64,000 nt of DNA. Source: Lachnospiraceae bacterium YSB2008. Lineage in GTDB: Bacteria > Bacillota > Clostridia > Lachnospirales > Lachnospiraceae. This document shows, piece by piece, positions 1-8,231 of this stretch. The notes below the pieces were generated by a model. It did not search any database, had not been told where the DNA came from, and saw nothing but the letters and a program-made list of their open reading frames with translations. The position numbers were made by a program, and so were the translations under genes. The stretch spans positions 186,001-250,000 of the forward strand of contig JHWR01000002.1 in NCBI GenBank assembly GCA_000687655.1. The letters run 5' to 3'. Every line of letters begins with the position of its first letter. Position 1 is the first letter of the stretch.

Positions 1-2757
1 GCACCCAGTAATACTTATACTTGAAAGATTTGTACAGTTATTATACATTTCTTTCATACTTACTACAGTGTTCATATTGCAGTCGATAAAGCTGACTTCG
101 GAAAGACTAGTACAGTTAATAAACATTTGATACATGTTAGTAGGCTTTCCATTCATAACACAACCAGTAATATTCACTTTAGTAAGATTTTGACATTCTT
201 TGAAAACCGTATTGGCATTCGTAAGAGAATTCATGGTTTTACCAGTAATATTAACAGATTTGACTTCTGGGCATAACCAAAACATATTTTGCATGGTTTC
301 TACAGAACCAAAATCCCAATCATTGAGATCAAGATCAGCAGTGTGGAAATTGCTCTTCTCAAACATGGAACTCATGTTTGTACATGTTGAAGTGTTCCAG
401 TCTCCAAGATGTGCATTGGAAAGATTTACATTGGTCATACCCATAAACAGGTGTTTGAAATTACCCTTCAACTCAGGGTGTTCCTCTCTTGAGAACCAGA
501 AACCATGATAATTTCCACTAGAATCTTTAACGTTAAATCCATATGCCGGTACATTGTATACCTGATCATCACCGTCCCAAAGAATAAAAACCTTTACCAG
601 TGTTCCCGAAAGCGAACCATTACTGAATGGAATGTTCATAATCTGTGTTTTGCAATGTCCAGAACACTTTTCACATTTATGCTTTTCTTTGTCAGAATCT
701 TCATAATCCTTTATAAGGTCAGATCCTGTCTTGGATTTATATACACTAAATATACTGGAAGCACCGCCTTTATTAAAAAGTAATAATGCATCATCATAAT
801 TAACTCTAGAGAATTCAACAAAGTGATTATCTCTTGTCCCTTCATTAACGGAACTATTCATACAGGCTATTTGTCCTGCAAAACAATTATTTTTTAAATT
901 ACTATTGCCCCATTCAATAAACCTAGTTCTCGATCCAGGATCAATAATAGCCGTAAATTCAAGAACACAACCCGGTGTAGTAATCTGACGTATAAACTGC
1001 TGTACATAAGCTTTAATAGGTGTTATACCCCTATCGACAAACTTATTACTCTTAGATTCGGTAACAGCAACATCATTTATCTTGGTCAGTTTCCAGCCGC
1101 TGTGTCTGTAACCGCTGGCAGGTACTATCTCGTTATTCTTATATAAATCAAATTCATCGGTAAGCTTGCCTGTAAGCTCTAAAAGGCTGACAGTAATATC
1201 AAGCTCCGTAGCGCTGTTCTTCTTAAATGATGCATGTTCACCGGAAAGAAGCTTGACATCCTTTGTGCACTTCATGATTCCGGTAAATACATATGATTCA
1301 GCTGTATCATGATCTACAGGATTATCCTTATCTGCATCTGACCAGAAAACGCGGCTCCAGAGTTCCTGGATAGAATTATAAGATTTCAACTCATTACCAC
1401 TCTGTTCATAGCCTGACTTACTCCCCTGACTAAGAGCCCAACCTAAGAATTCATAGCCATATTCGGGCTCTTCGCCTTCTTCAATATCTTTATCCAGATA
1501 ATTAACGTCATTTTCATAGTCAGTCCATTCACAAGCAGGCTTTGGATTTCCGTCTTCATCAACGATATCATCGTTACCGGTAAGGCTTATTGTTTCATCA
1601 AAGTCGCCAAGATACTTTCTGAAAGTTATCTTTCTTTCCGCTATATTTGCAGACTTATCTCCAAACCACAGCGTATTCGGATTGAATGCCTTAAATGTAA
1701 TGGTTCTCTCTTCATAAGGAAGATATGCTGCTGCTGTCAATTCGGTTACAGGATTTTCTGCTGCAAATATTCTTGTAACAAGATCCGTACTTTCAAGTGT
1801 GATTTTATTTTTCGTATCATTTATAAACCAATTTCCGGTAAACTCGAAAGGATCATCTATATTCAGAGTATATGTTTTTTCACTTTCATCTATAAATGAG
1901 ATGCTGCCCTCTGAGATAGTCCAAGGTACGGTTACATTATTCTTGTTATCCATACGAACTACAACTGTAATGTCATCAAAAGAACTCTCTCCTGTTGCAA
2001 AAGAAACACCTTTTTCAAACCTCTTGAAGCCGTGAAGTGTCACTTTTTTTTCAATGAATTCATCATCATCGTCTCTCTGCTCCCAGTCAGCAGTATTAAT
2101 GTTATATATACCCGTAGCAGAATCCGACATTACCGGCCACATATATATAACATTGTCACTATAGCCGGCATTCAACTTTGAATATGCAGAATCCGCCTTA
2201 TCAAGCTCTTCGTTAAGAGCATCCATATCATCATAAACTTCCCATTCGGATCCGTTATAGAATACGACGTAATCGCCTTCACTTTTCGGAACAGTATATA
2301 AAGCATAAGCAACTGTATAACTGGATATTTTATCTATAGTTGCTGTAGTGGAACCGGCACCGCTACCTGCTACAAGCTTATTGACAGTCCACATTTTGAA
2401 CTTGCTGTACTTACCACTGGCATCATAACTATCATCGGAATCAACACCGTCTACACCTGAAGTCTTCCAGGCTTTATATCTTCTGGCTTCACTGAGTATG
2501 TTACCTGAGTCATTGTAAACTTCTGTCAAAGCAGTCTGTGATGCCTTAAGTGCTGCTTCAGCATCAAGCTTATAGCTCTTTTTCTTTGAATGATCAATGA
2601 ATCCTAAGAGCGCAGGAACTGATATAGCAGCAAGGACTGCTATAACAACAAGCACGACAATAAGCTCCACTAACGTGAATCCTTTATCAGAATTCCTATT
2701 GGAGCTTTCTTTAACTGATACTGTATAATTCTTCCCTACTTTCCCGATTTTAATCAT
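1..2757 (-). CDS. Prepilin-like surface protein with InlB-like and DUF285 repeats (3' end beyond window)
   Basis: The frame is open from ATG 2757 to the window edge, 919 codons with no stop, so the C-terminus is missing. AAGGAGG lies 10 bases before the start. Residues 27-50 form a type IV prepilin N-terminus: a 26-residue basic leader ending in Gly26, then FTLVELIVVLVVIAVLAAIS with Glu at +5, so a prepilin peptidase should cut after Gly26. The middle is acidic and extracellular in character, with a GYEFLGWA motif typical of InlB B-repeat (Flg_new) beta-grasp modules. Near residue 697 is CEKCSGHCK, a possible metal knuckle. From about residue 780 there are DUF285 (BspA-like) repeats with the pattern MxxMFxxCxxL followed by a short beta segment. 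It has its own promoter, downstream of the sortase operon terminator. A pilin-type membrane anchor on a giant repeat protein is unusual. The adhesion role is inferred. Confidence 0.85.
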   Translation of the reverse strand, partial: MIKIGKVGKNYTVSVKESSNRNSDKGFTLVELIVVLVVIAVLAAISVPALLGFIDHSKKKSYKLDAEAALKASQTALTEVYNDSGNILSEARRYKAWKTSGVDGVDSDDSYDASGKYSKFKMWTVNKLVAGSGAGSTTATIDKISSYTVAYALYTVPKSEGDYVVFYNGSEWEVYDDMDALNEELDKADSAYSKLNAGYSDNVIYMWPVMSDSATGIYNINTADWEQRDDDDEFIEKKVTLHGFKRFEKGVSFATGESSFDDITVVVRMDNKNNVTVPWTISEGSISFIDESEKTYTLNIDDPFEFTGNWFINDTKNKITLESTDLVTRIFAAENPVTELTAAAYLPYEERTITFKAFNPNTLWFGDKSANIAERKITFRKYLGDFDETISLTGNDDIVDEDGNPKPACEWTDYENDVNYLDKDIEEGEEPEYGYEFLGWALSQGSKSGYEQSGNELKSYNSIQELWSRVFWSDADKDNPVDHDTAESYVFTGIMKCTKDVKLLSGEHASFKKNSATELDITVSLLELTGKLTDEFDLYKNNEIVPASGYRHSGWKLTKINDVAVTESKSNKFVDRGITPIKAYVQQFIRQITTPGCVLEFTAIIDPGSRTRFIEWGNSNLKNNCFAGQIACMNSSVNEGTRDNHFVEFSRVNYDDALLLFNKGGASSIFSVYKSKTGSDLIKDYEDSDKEKHKCEKCSGHCKTQIMNIPFSNGSLSGTLVKVFILWDGDDQVYNVPAYGFNVKDSSGNYHGFWFSREEHPELKGNFKHLFMGMTNVNLSNAHLGDWNTSTCTNMSSMFEKSNFHTADLDLNDWDFGSVETMQNMFWLCPEVKSVNITGKTMNSLTNANTVFKECQNLTKVNITGCVMNGKPTNMYQMFINCTSLSEVSFIDCNMNTVVSMKEMYNNCTNLSSISITGC

Positions 2758-2764
2758 AAGTACG

Positions 2765-2771
2765 TCCTCCT
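2765..2771 (-). promoter_or_regulatory. Shine-Dalgarno of the prepilin-like protein
   Basis: AAGGAGG precedes ATG 2757 and fixes the start of the 26-residue prepilin leader. Confidence 0.7.
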
Positions 2772-2821
2772 TATGTTTATTCGGTATTCCCGTAGGTAAT
2801 ATTGCCTTAAGAATTGACATA

Positions 2822-2850
2822 ATTCTATCACATATGACGATTTTTCGCAA
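2822..2850 (-). promoter_or_regulatory. Promoter of the prepilin-like gene
   Basis: Reading leftward: TTGCGA, 17 bases, TAGAAT, with TG one base before the -10 box (extended -10). It lies between the upstream operon's terminator and the gene start, so the gene should have its own transcript. Assigned by consensus match only. Confidence 0.6.
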
Positions 2851-2890
2851 TATTATGCCTATTCCTTCACAAGATATTCATATTGATAAT

Positions 2891-2920
2891 AAAAAAAGGA
2901 GCAAATATTGATATGCTCCC
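2891..2920 (-). terminator. Intrinsic terminator of the sortase operon
   Basis: On the minus strand GGAGCATAT pairs with ATTTGCTCC across a short loop and is followed by seven T. It lies 27 bases after the stop of the 348-residue membrane protein and ends the ruvA-to-sortase run before the prepilin promoter. Confidence 0.85.
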
Positions 2921-2947
2921 TTATATACATATTCTGTTTTTGATATT

Positions 2948-3994
2948 TTAATTCTCAGATATCGTGAGTGCGGCGGCAATTAAAGCCAGATACTCAGTCT
3001 CCCAGACAGCCCCATAGCTGAGTAGCCATACTGCTATCATAAGGATTATAAGTGAACATATTCTGAAAGTAATATTGGATGTAAGTATCTTGTTTTTGTT
3101 AACCTTTTCAGTTCCGCCGGTTCCCCAGTTATCAAACACAGCAGGTACAACTACCCTTGCGACTGCAGCTCCAAGAAGATATACAAATCCGGTCAATATG
3201 GACATAGTCGAAAGATAAACAGCAACTATGACTGATATAACAATACAGCCGATCAGTTCATCTCTCTTTTTGTTTTCGGATGGATATTTCCTGTATAAAG
3301 TTTTGAAAAGAATCGTAAGACAGGCCGTCAGAAGTATCAGTAGATAATACACAATACTCTGACTTCTGGTTTGAATAATTCTGAGAGCCAGTATGCCAAG
3401 CACAACAAATGAAATGTGTAACAGAACATACAAAGCAATAGGAATGATTATTCCGTTCCCGGAATCTTCCGTCTGTTTTATCTCTTTATCATCCGTCTGA
3501 ATTTCTTCGTCATCATCCAGCACTATTTCAAGTACATTATTATCGGCTTCATAATATTCCGGGTCATCTACTTCTGCCTCTACAGGCGTTTCATCGTCTG
3601 ATTCTATTGCATCAATGGGCATTACATTTACATATGTGTTATACCATCTTAATACAAGGATAAGGGTTGCAACCAGCATAACGGCATAAGTTACAGGAAT
3701 AAAACCTCTAACGAAAATGTTTAGAAATACGATAAGAATGAAAGTTCCGGAGAAGTATACTGCAATATCCATGAACGGTGATAATTCAATGTTTCCGTTC
3801 TGGAGAAGATTTCTGTCAATAAAAAACGCAATCAGTATGCAGACAAGTATTATAAAGCCACTCAAAAAAGCATGGCCTCTTTCTGTAGTATACCCTAAGG
3901 CATTAAATGCCATGTCACCCATCTCGTAAGCTGTTAATAGAGTGATAACTGCACTGAGTATAAAGATTAAAGGGTTAATACCTTCTTTTTTCAT
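2948..3994 (-). CDS. Polytopic membrane protein of unknown function, next to sortase B
   Basis: 348 residues, no family recognised. There are about nine or ten hydrophobic segments in two blocks: four or five helices over residues 10-125 and five over residues 180-340. An acidic hydrophilic loop (residues 128-175, rich in Asp/Glu) separates them. It starts 17 bases after the sortase stop and is the last gene before the terminator, so it is co-transcribed with sortase B. The arrangement would fit a membrane partner of surface-protein assembly, but that rests on context only. Confidence 0.75.
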   Translation of the reverse strand: MKKEGINPLIFILSAVITLLTAYEMGDMAFNALGYTTERGHAFLSGFIILVCILIAFFIDRNLLQNGNIELSPFMDIAVYFSGTFILIVFLNIFVRGFIPVTYAVMLVATLILVLRWYNTYVNVMPIDAIESDDETPVEAEVDDPEYYEADNNVLEIVLDDDEEIQTDDKEIKQTEDSGNGIIIPIALYVLLHISFVVLGILALRIIQTRSQSIVYYLLILLTACLTILFKTLYRKYPSENKKRDELIGCIVISVIVAVYLSTMSILTGFVYLLGAAVARVVVPAVFDNWGTGGTEKVNKNKILTSNITFRICSLIILMIAVWLLSYGAVWETEYLALIAAALTISEN

Positions 3995-4011
3995 TCCTGT
4001 GGCCTCTGGTA

Positions 4012-4875
4012 TCAGTCAATCTTCTTTGCTATAACGACATATCTTCCGTTCTCAACATGATAAGCACAGGTAGAAAGCGAAAGAAGCTTATCGCCATAAT
4101 GAACAGATCCGACAGAATCATAAGGTGTCATTCTCTGGACCTGATCCACGAATATCGTGAAATCCTGTTCTGTTTCTGCATTAATGAAATCATAGAACAC
4201 GAATCCCTTATAGTTCTTTTCATATATCTGGGTTTTGAATGCGGCAATGACTTCATAAGTACCTTTTTCATATATAGTATCAAAATAAATGTACTTATGC
4301 TCCTGGAAGAATTTCTCGTCTTCGTATTTCTGAAGGCTTCCGAACATTGTTCCGCTCTTCATGTGATGTCCGTAAATTATCGTGTTATCACTGAATTCCT
4401 TAAGATCATTTCTCTCATCGATAAAGAGAGTTCCTGATATACTGTAATTACCATCGAAGTCACGTCTTAAATAGTGCTCAGGATCCTCAGGCGTAAACAT
4501 GACAGGATAATCTATAGGAGTATCAGGTATTCTGAGCCATCCTGCAAGATCCTTATTCTTCTTATAGAGTTCACTGTATCTGGCAAGTATCATCTCACCA
4601 TCAACTTCAACATATTTAGGCTTCTGATTAAGAGGATTACCATTCTCGTCAACCTCCGAATCGCCGGGAGTTGCCGGTTCCATATCATCTTCAACAATCA
4701 GATCTGCAAGTTCACTGAAACTCTGCTCTGATTTATTAATCGTGTAATAATAATGAATAAGGTATCCACCTGAACCTAAGAATATGAGTATAAAAACTAC
4801 AAGTAAAACGTCAAGAAGCCTGCTTGTTTTAGTTTTTTTAGATGTATTTTTTTTGTTTAAGTCTTTCCTTTTCAT
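4012..4875 (-). CDS. srtB: Class B sortase
   Basis: 287 residues: a basic N-terminus, one membrane helix at about residues 20-45, a linker, then the sortase fold. The catalytic His is in IIYGHHM (near residue 170), the Cys in LSLSTCAYH (near residue 270), and the Arg nine residues later in NGRYVV. The His-Cys-Arg order and the long loop between His and Cys match class B. Such enzymes cleave a sorting motif and join the protein to peptidoglycan or to pilin subunits. No substrate with a visible sorting signal lies in the window; the prepilin-like protein cut by the left edge is a candidate. It follows the Nudix gene by 12 bases. Confidence 0.9.
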   Translation of the reverse strand: MKRKDLNKKNTSKKTKTSRLLDVLLVVFILIFLGSGGYLIHYYYTINKSEQSFSELADLIVEDDMEPATPGDSEVDENGNPLNQKPKYVEVDGEMILARYSELYKKNKDLAGWLRIPDTPIDYPVMFTPEDPEHYLRRDFDGNYSISGTLFIDERNDLKEFSDNTIIYGHHMKSGTMFGSLQKYEDEKFFQEHKYIYFDTIYEKGTYEVIAAFKTQIYEKNYKGFVFYDFINAETEQDFTIFVDQVQRMTPYDSVGSVHYGDKLLSLSTCAYHVENGRYVVIAKKID

Positions 4876-4887
4876 TCCGAATCCTTA

Positions 4888-5337
4888 TTAATACTTTTTA
4901 TTTCCCCAGAGATTAGCCTTCCTGAGGGCCATGTATTCCGAATACGCCTGTTCAAGTATCTGCTGTTCATTTGGAAATTTAAGCAGATGATATGCTTCAT
5001 GATATTTGTAATAGCCTGAGTCACAGAAGTATTCTTCTTTTTGTGGCTTACTGTAATAACTATCAGACATCATAAGATACCAATGTACATCTTTATCTAC
5101 AGTGTCGTATGAAGTGTTGAAGGTGTAGTTTGTCTTACCTATGTACTTAATGATATGCGCACTGACGCCGGTCTCTTCTTTTACTTCACGGAGAGCCGTA
5201 TCATTATACTCTTCACCTTCTTCAACAGTGCCTTTAGGAAGCACCCATCCTTCATACCTGTTCTTATAATTCTTATAAAGAAGTAGTATCTTTCCTCTGA
5301 ATATTACCACACCCCCACAACTAACTGCTTCGATCAA
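4888..5337 (-). CDS. Nudix hydrolase
   Basis: 149 residues. The Nudix box (about residues 36-58) is complete: G-x5-E-x7-REVKEETGV, with the REVKEE metal-binding core. The start is TTG, with AAGGAGG eight bases upstream; no ATG fits. Nudix enzymes hydrolyse nucleoside diphosphates linked to another group; the substrate cannot be read here. The GWVLPKG segment resembles Ap4A/dGTP-type members. It lies 82 bases after the penicillin-binding protein and 12 before sortase B. Confidence 0.88.
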   Translation of the reverse strand: MIEAVSCGGVVIFRGKILLLYKNYKNRYEGWVLPKGTVEEGEEYNDTALREVKEETGVSAHIIKYIGKTNYTFNTSYDTVDKDVHWYLMMSDSYYSKPQKEEYFCDSGYYKYHEAYHLLKFPNEQQILEQAYSEYMALRKANLWGNKKY

Positions 5338-5419
5338 AGTTAATTCCTCCTTCTTGGGTGCGCAAATGCATCAAAACTTAGGAAAATTTTAACACGTAAG
5401 GGAGGTCATTTCAAGGTTT

Positions 5420-6901
5420 CTATCTATAATACTCATCAAAGATCCTTTTTGCGACGTAAGCTCCGGAAAGCTGATTGACATTAGAATCTTCAACTACGAC
5501 GCTGACAACTATATCAGGGTTATCAGGATTGGAAAAGCCTACAAACCATGAATTACAATTACCTTCGTTATCATATTCTGCTGTACCTGTCTTTCCCGCA
5601 ACTTTATATGAAGTATAAGCAAACTGACTGGCTGCTGTACCATATTCGCAAACCTTCTTCATGTATTCAGTAAGCATTTTTGATTCATCTGTTGTAATTA
5701 TCTGCTTATACGACGACGAACCAAATTTGGTTATCATTGCACCGTCAGCATTTTCTATATGATCAACTATATATGGCTTCATAACAAGTCCACCGTTTGC
5801 TATACCGGACATGATCAGTGCATTATGAAGTGGCGTTATCTTAGTATTTCCCTGACCGATAACCGTCTGAGGAACCTCTCCATCACTGCTCTCACCTGTA
5901 AGCACAAATGATGACTTATTATAACCTGAATTCCAAGGAAGCTCCTGATTGAACATAAGTTCCTCTGCAAGTGAATGCAGAGAATCCTTATCCAGGGTAG
6001 TTCCCATATTACAGAAACTCGTATTACATGAAAATGCCAGAGAATGCTCTATATCAACATTTCCATGAACGCCTCCATGGGCACAATGAATCTTTACATC
6101 ATTGTATATGCCTTCGCCCTTACATTCATAGGAATAATCATCTATTCGGCCGTTATTCTCTCTGTAATACTCAAGAAGGGTAATAAGTTTAAATGTAGAG
6201 CCCGGCGCATAGAGTCCCTGAGTCGCACGGTTAACCATAACAGTACTCTTCTCGCCTTCTTCAGTATGAATCTCGGCCCATACATTATCCATATCATTCG
6301 GATCAAAGCCTGGATTGGAAACCATAGCAAGTATCTTGCCTGTACTTGGTTCCATAACTATTACAGCACCGTTCTTTCCACCCATAGCATCACTTGCAGC
6401 CTGCTGTAGCTTATAATTAAGCGTAGAAACAACTGTATCTCCCTCATTCTTCTCACCTGTCAGATCATGTTTAACCTTTGAGAAGATGTTTTTATGAGAC
6501 CTCAGCATGTAGAAGTTCATAGAAAGCTCTATACCGCTTCGTCCATATGAGTTATAACCGACTGAATGGCAGAATAAGCTTCCGTAAGGATACTTTCTCG
6601 TTTCATTTCCTGCATCATCAGTCAGAGTTTCTGCAATAACTACATCATCACTGGTGACTATTTTGCCTCTGGTGATATATGCAGCATAAGCATCCTGCCT
6701 TCTGTTGCCGGAGTTAGCTATGACAGTGTCGGCATCATGATATATGTAATAGATTATGTAGATGAAAAGTGAAAGGAAAAGTATGACCGTAACATAGGTC
6801 ATGAAGATTATAGGACGGTTCTTAAGGCTGTTCCTCGAATTCCCCGTATCTCTCTTCAAATTCTTCCTCTCTCTCCTCTGATCTCTCTCGTTCTCTCTCA
6901 A
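5420..6901 (-). CDS. pbpA: Penicillin-binding protein, class B-like transpeptidase
   Basis: About 490 residues. One membrane helix (residues 30-52) is followed by a short dimerisation region and the transpeptidase domain. The motifs are in order: SxxK in PGSTFKLI (near residue 235), SxN in FSCNTS, and KTG in VAGKTGTAEY. It cross-links peptidoglycan as partner of the SEDS glycosyltransferase immediately upstream. The start is uncertain: TTG 6901 has AGAGGG ten bases upstream but overlaps ftsW/rodA by 80 bases; TTG 6859 also has a purine-rich AGGAGAG upstream. Either leaves the helix and catalytic domain intact. The symbol follows the common name of this SEDS-paired PBP in clostridia. Confidence 0.9.
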   Translation of the reverse strand: MRENERDQRRERKNLKRDTGNSRNSLKNRPIIFMTYVTVILFLSLFIYIIYYIYHDADTVIANSGNRRQDAYAAYITRGKIVTSDDVVIAETLTDDAGNETRKYPYGSLFCHSVGYNSYGRSGIELSMNFYMLRSHKNIFSKVKHDLTGEKNEGDTVVSTLNYKLQQAASDAMGGKNGAVIVMEPSTGKILAMVSNPGFDPNDMDNVWAEIHTEEGEKSTVMVNRATQGLYAPGSTFKLITLLEYYRENNGRIDDYSYECKGEGIYNDVKIHCAHGGVHGNVDIEHSLAFSCNTSFCNMGTTLDKDSLHSLAEELMFNQELPWNSGYNKSSFVLTGESSDGEVPQTVIGQGNTKITPLHNALIMSGIANGGLVMKPYIVDHIENADGAMITKFGSSSYKQIITTDESKMLTEYMKKVCEYGTAASQFAYTSYKVAGKTGTAEYDNEGNCNSWFVGFSNPDNPDIVVSVVVEDSNVNQLSGAYVAKRIFDEYYR

Positions 6902-8231
6902 TTCTTATTCCCTCTTTCCATACAAGTATGAATACATACTGAATGACAGATAAAAGTATAAGTGTACTGTAAAGACTGGAAACACCACTGCTTATAAGCG
7001 GCAATGTAATTCCGGTTGAAGGTATGAATTTAGTCACACCTCCTATATTCAGGAATACCTGGAATATGAAGCATATACCTATTCCATATGTCAGATACTT
7101 ATAGAAAGTATCCTTACATTTCATAGCAATATTCTGAATAGATATGAAAACGCTAAGATATATCAGGATTATGGCAAGTCCGAAAACCACGCCAAGTTCT
7201 TCACATATTGCAGCAAAAACAAAATCTGATTCAGCAACAGGTATAAGATTTGGCATTCCATGTCCGAGTCCTGTTCCGATGAAGCCACCTGTACCTATGG
7301 CAAACAGAGCTTCAGAAACCTGATAACCACCGGTATCTCTGTATTTGAAAGGATCCTTCCATGCTTCTACTCTGACCATAATGTGTCGGAACAAAGTATC
7401 CTTAAAGAGCAGATATCCACCGGCCACGGCAAGTACCAGCAGTCCAATACCCAGTACAACAAATATCGGCCTTCCCGTAGCCAGATAAACCATCATGATA
7501 TAACAGATATAGAATATTAGCACTGCACCGAAATCATTTTCAGCCACAAGTATGATCATAAAAAGTCCGGCAACCAATGCATTTACAAAGAAATCCCTAA
7601 GTCTCTCGGCCTTCAGTATTCCCGCAGCAACAAAGAAAAGGAAAAGGATTTTTACAAACTCCATAGGCTGCAGGGTAAAGCCGGCAATCTTAATCCAGTT
7701 GCTTGCACCGTATTTGGTAACACCCAGTCCCGGTATGAACACAGTAAGAAGGAACAAAATTCCGGATATGCTGAAGAAAAGTGACATTTCTCTTATCTTC
7801 TTCATCTTACTGAGTATAAATGGAACGAGCATCGTTAAAAAGACACCTACAGAACCGAGTACAAACTGCCTTACAGCCGTCGTATACTTAAGCCTTGTAA
7901 GAATGACGTACCCTATAAGCATCAGAAATACCATATTGTTAGTCAGAAGCCTCGAAGAATGCTTATATATCTTATACATGAGTATCTCATAGAGAACTGC
8001 AACAGAAAGCTCAGCCAGATACAGCACAAGAATCTTCGTCTCTTTAGTATTGATAAAGAGAGTCATATAACATATGGCATGAATGAAGAACATATATATA
8101 ATCTGTTTAATTATTATATTCCTTCTCTTGTTGTCGCTCTTTGCTGTAAAGTATGTGAAGCATTTAAGCGTATAAAGAGCCATAAAGAAAAGAATCAGAT
8201 ATTTGGATACTTCTGAAAAAATCTTAAGCAT
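6822..8231 (-). CDS. SEDS-family peptidoglycan glycosyltransferase (FtsW/RodA/SpoVE)
   Basis: 469 residues with about eleven helices. The region around GGYQVSEALFAIGTGGFIGTGLG and AESDFVFAAICEELG is the SEDS signature, including the conserved Asp of the large loop. It polymerises lipid II and works with the PBP encoded next. ATG 8231 overlaps the U32 stop by eight bases (ATGCTTAA). The last 30 residues are almost only Arg and Glu, encoded by GAGAGA-type repeats that double as the pbp start region. Whether it acts in elongation, division or sporulation cannot be told from sequence, so no symbol is given. Confidence 0.92.
   Translation of the reverse strand: MLKIFSEVSKYLILFFMALYTLKCFTYFTAKSDNKRRNIIIKQIIYMFFIHAICYMTLFINTKETKILVLYLAELSVAVLYEILMYKIYKHSSRLLTNNMVFLMLIGYVILTRLKYTTAVRQFVLGSVGVFLTMLVPFILSKMKKIREMSLFFSISGILFLLTVFIPGLGVTKYGASNWIKIAGFTLQPMEFVKILFLFFVAAGILKAERLRDFFVNALVAGLFMIILVAENDFGAVLIFYICYIMMVYLATGRPIFVVLGIGLLVLAVAGGYLLFKDTLFRHIMVRVEAWKDPFKYRDTGGYQVSEALFAIGTGGFIGTGLGHGMPNLIPVAESDFVFAAICEELGVVFGLAIILIYLSVFISIQNIAMKCKDTFYKYLTYGIGICFIFQVFLNIGGVTKFIPSTGITLPLISSGVSSLYSTLILLSVIQYVFILVWKEGIRIERERERSEEREEEFEERYGEFEEQP

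Noticed and set aside
200-783. Two plus-strand open frames of 102 and 92 codons
   Set aside because: Antisense to the DUF285 part of the large surface protein, which has clear repeats and a good start.
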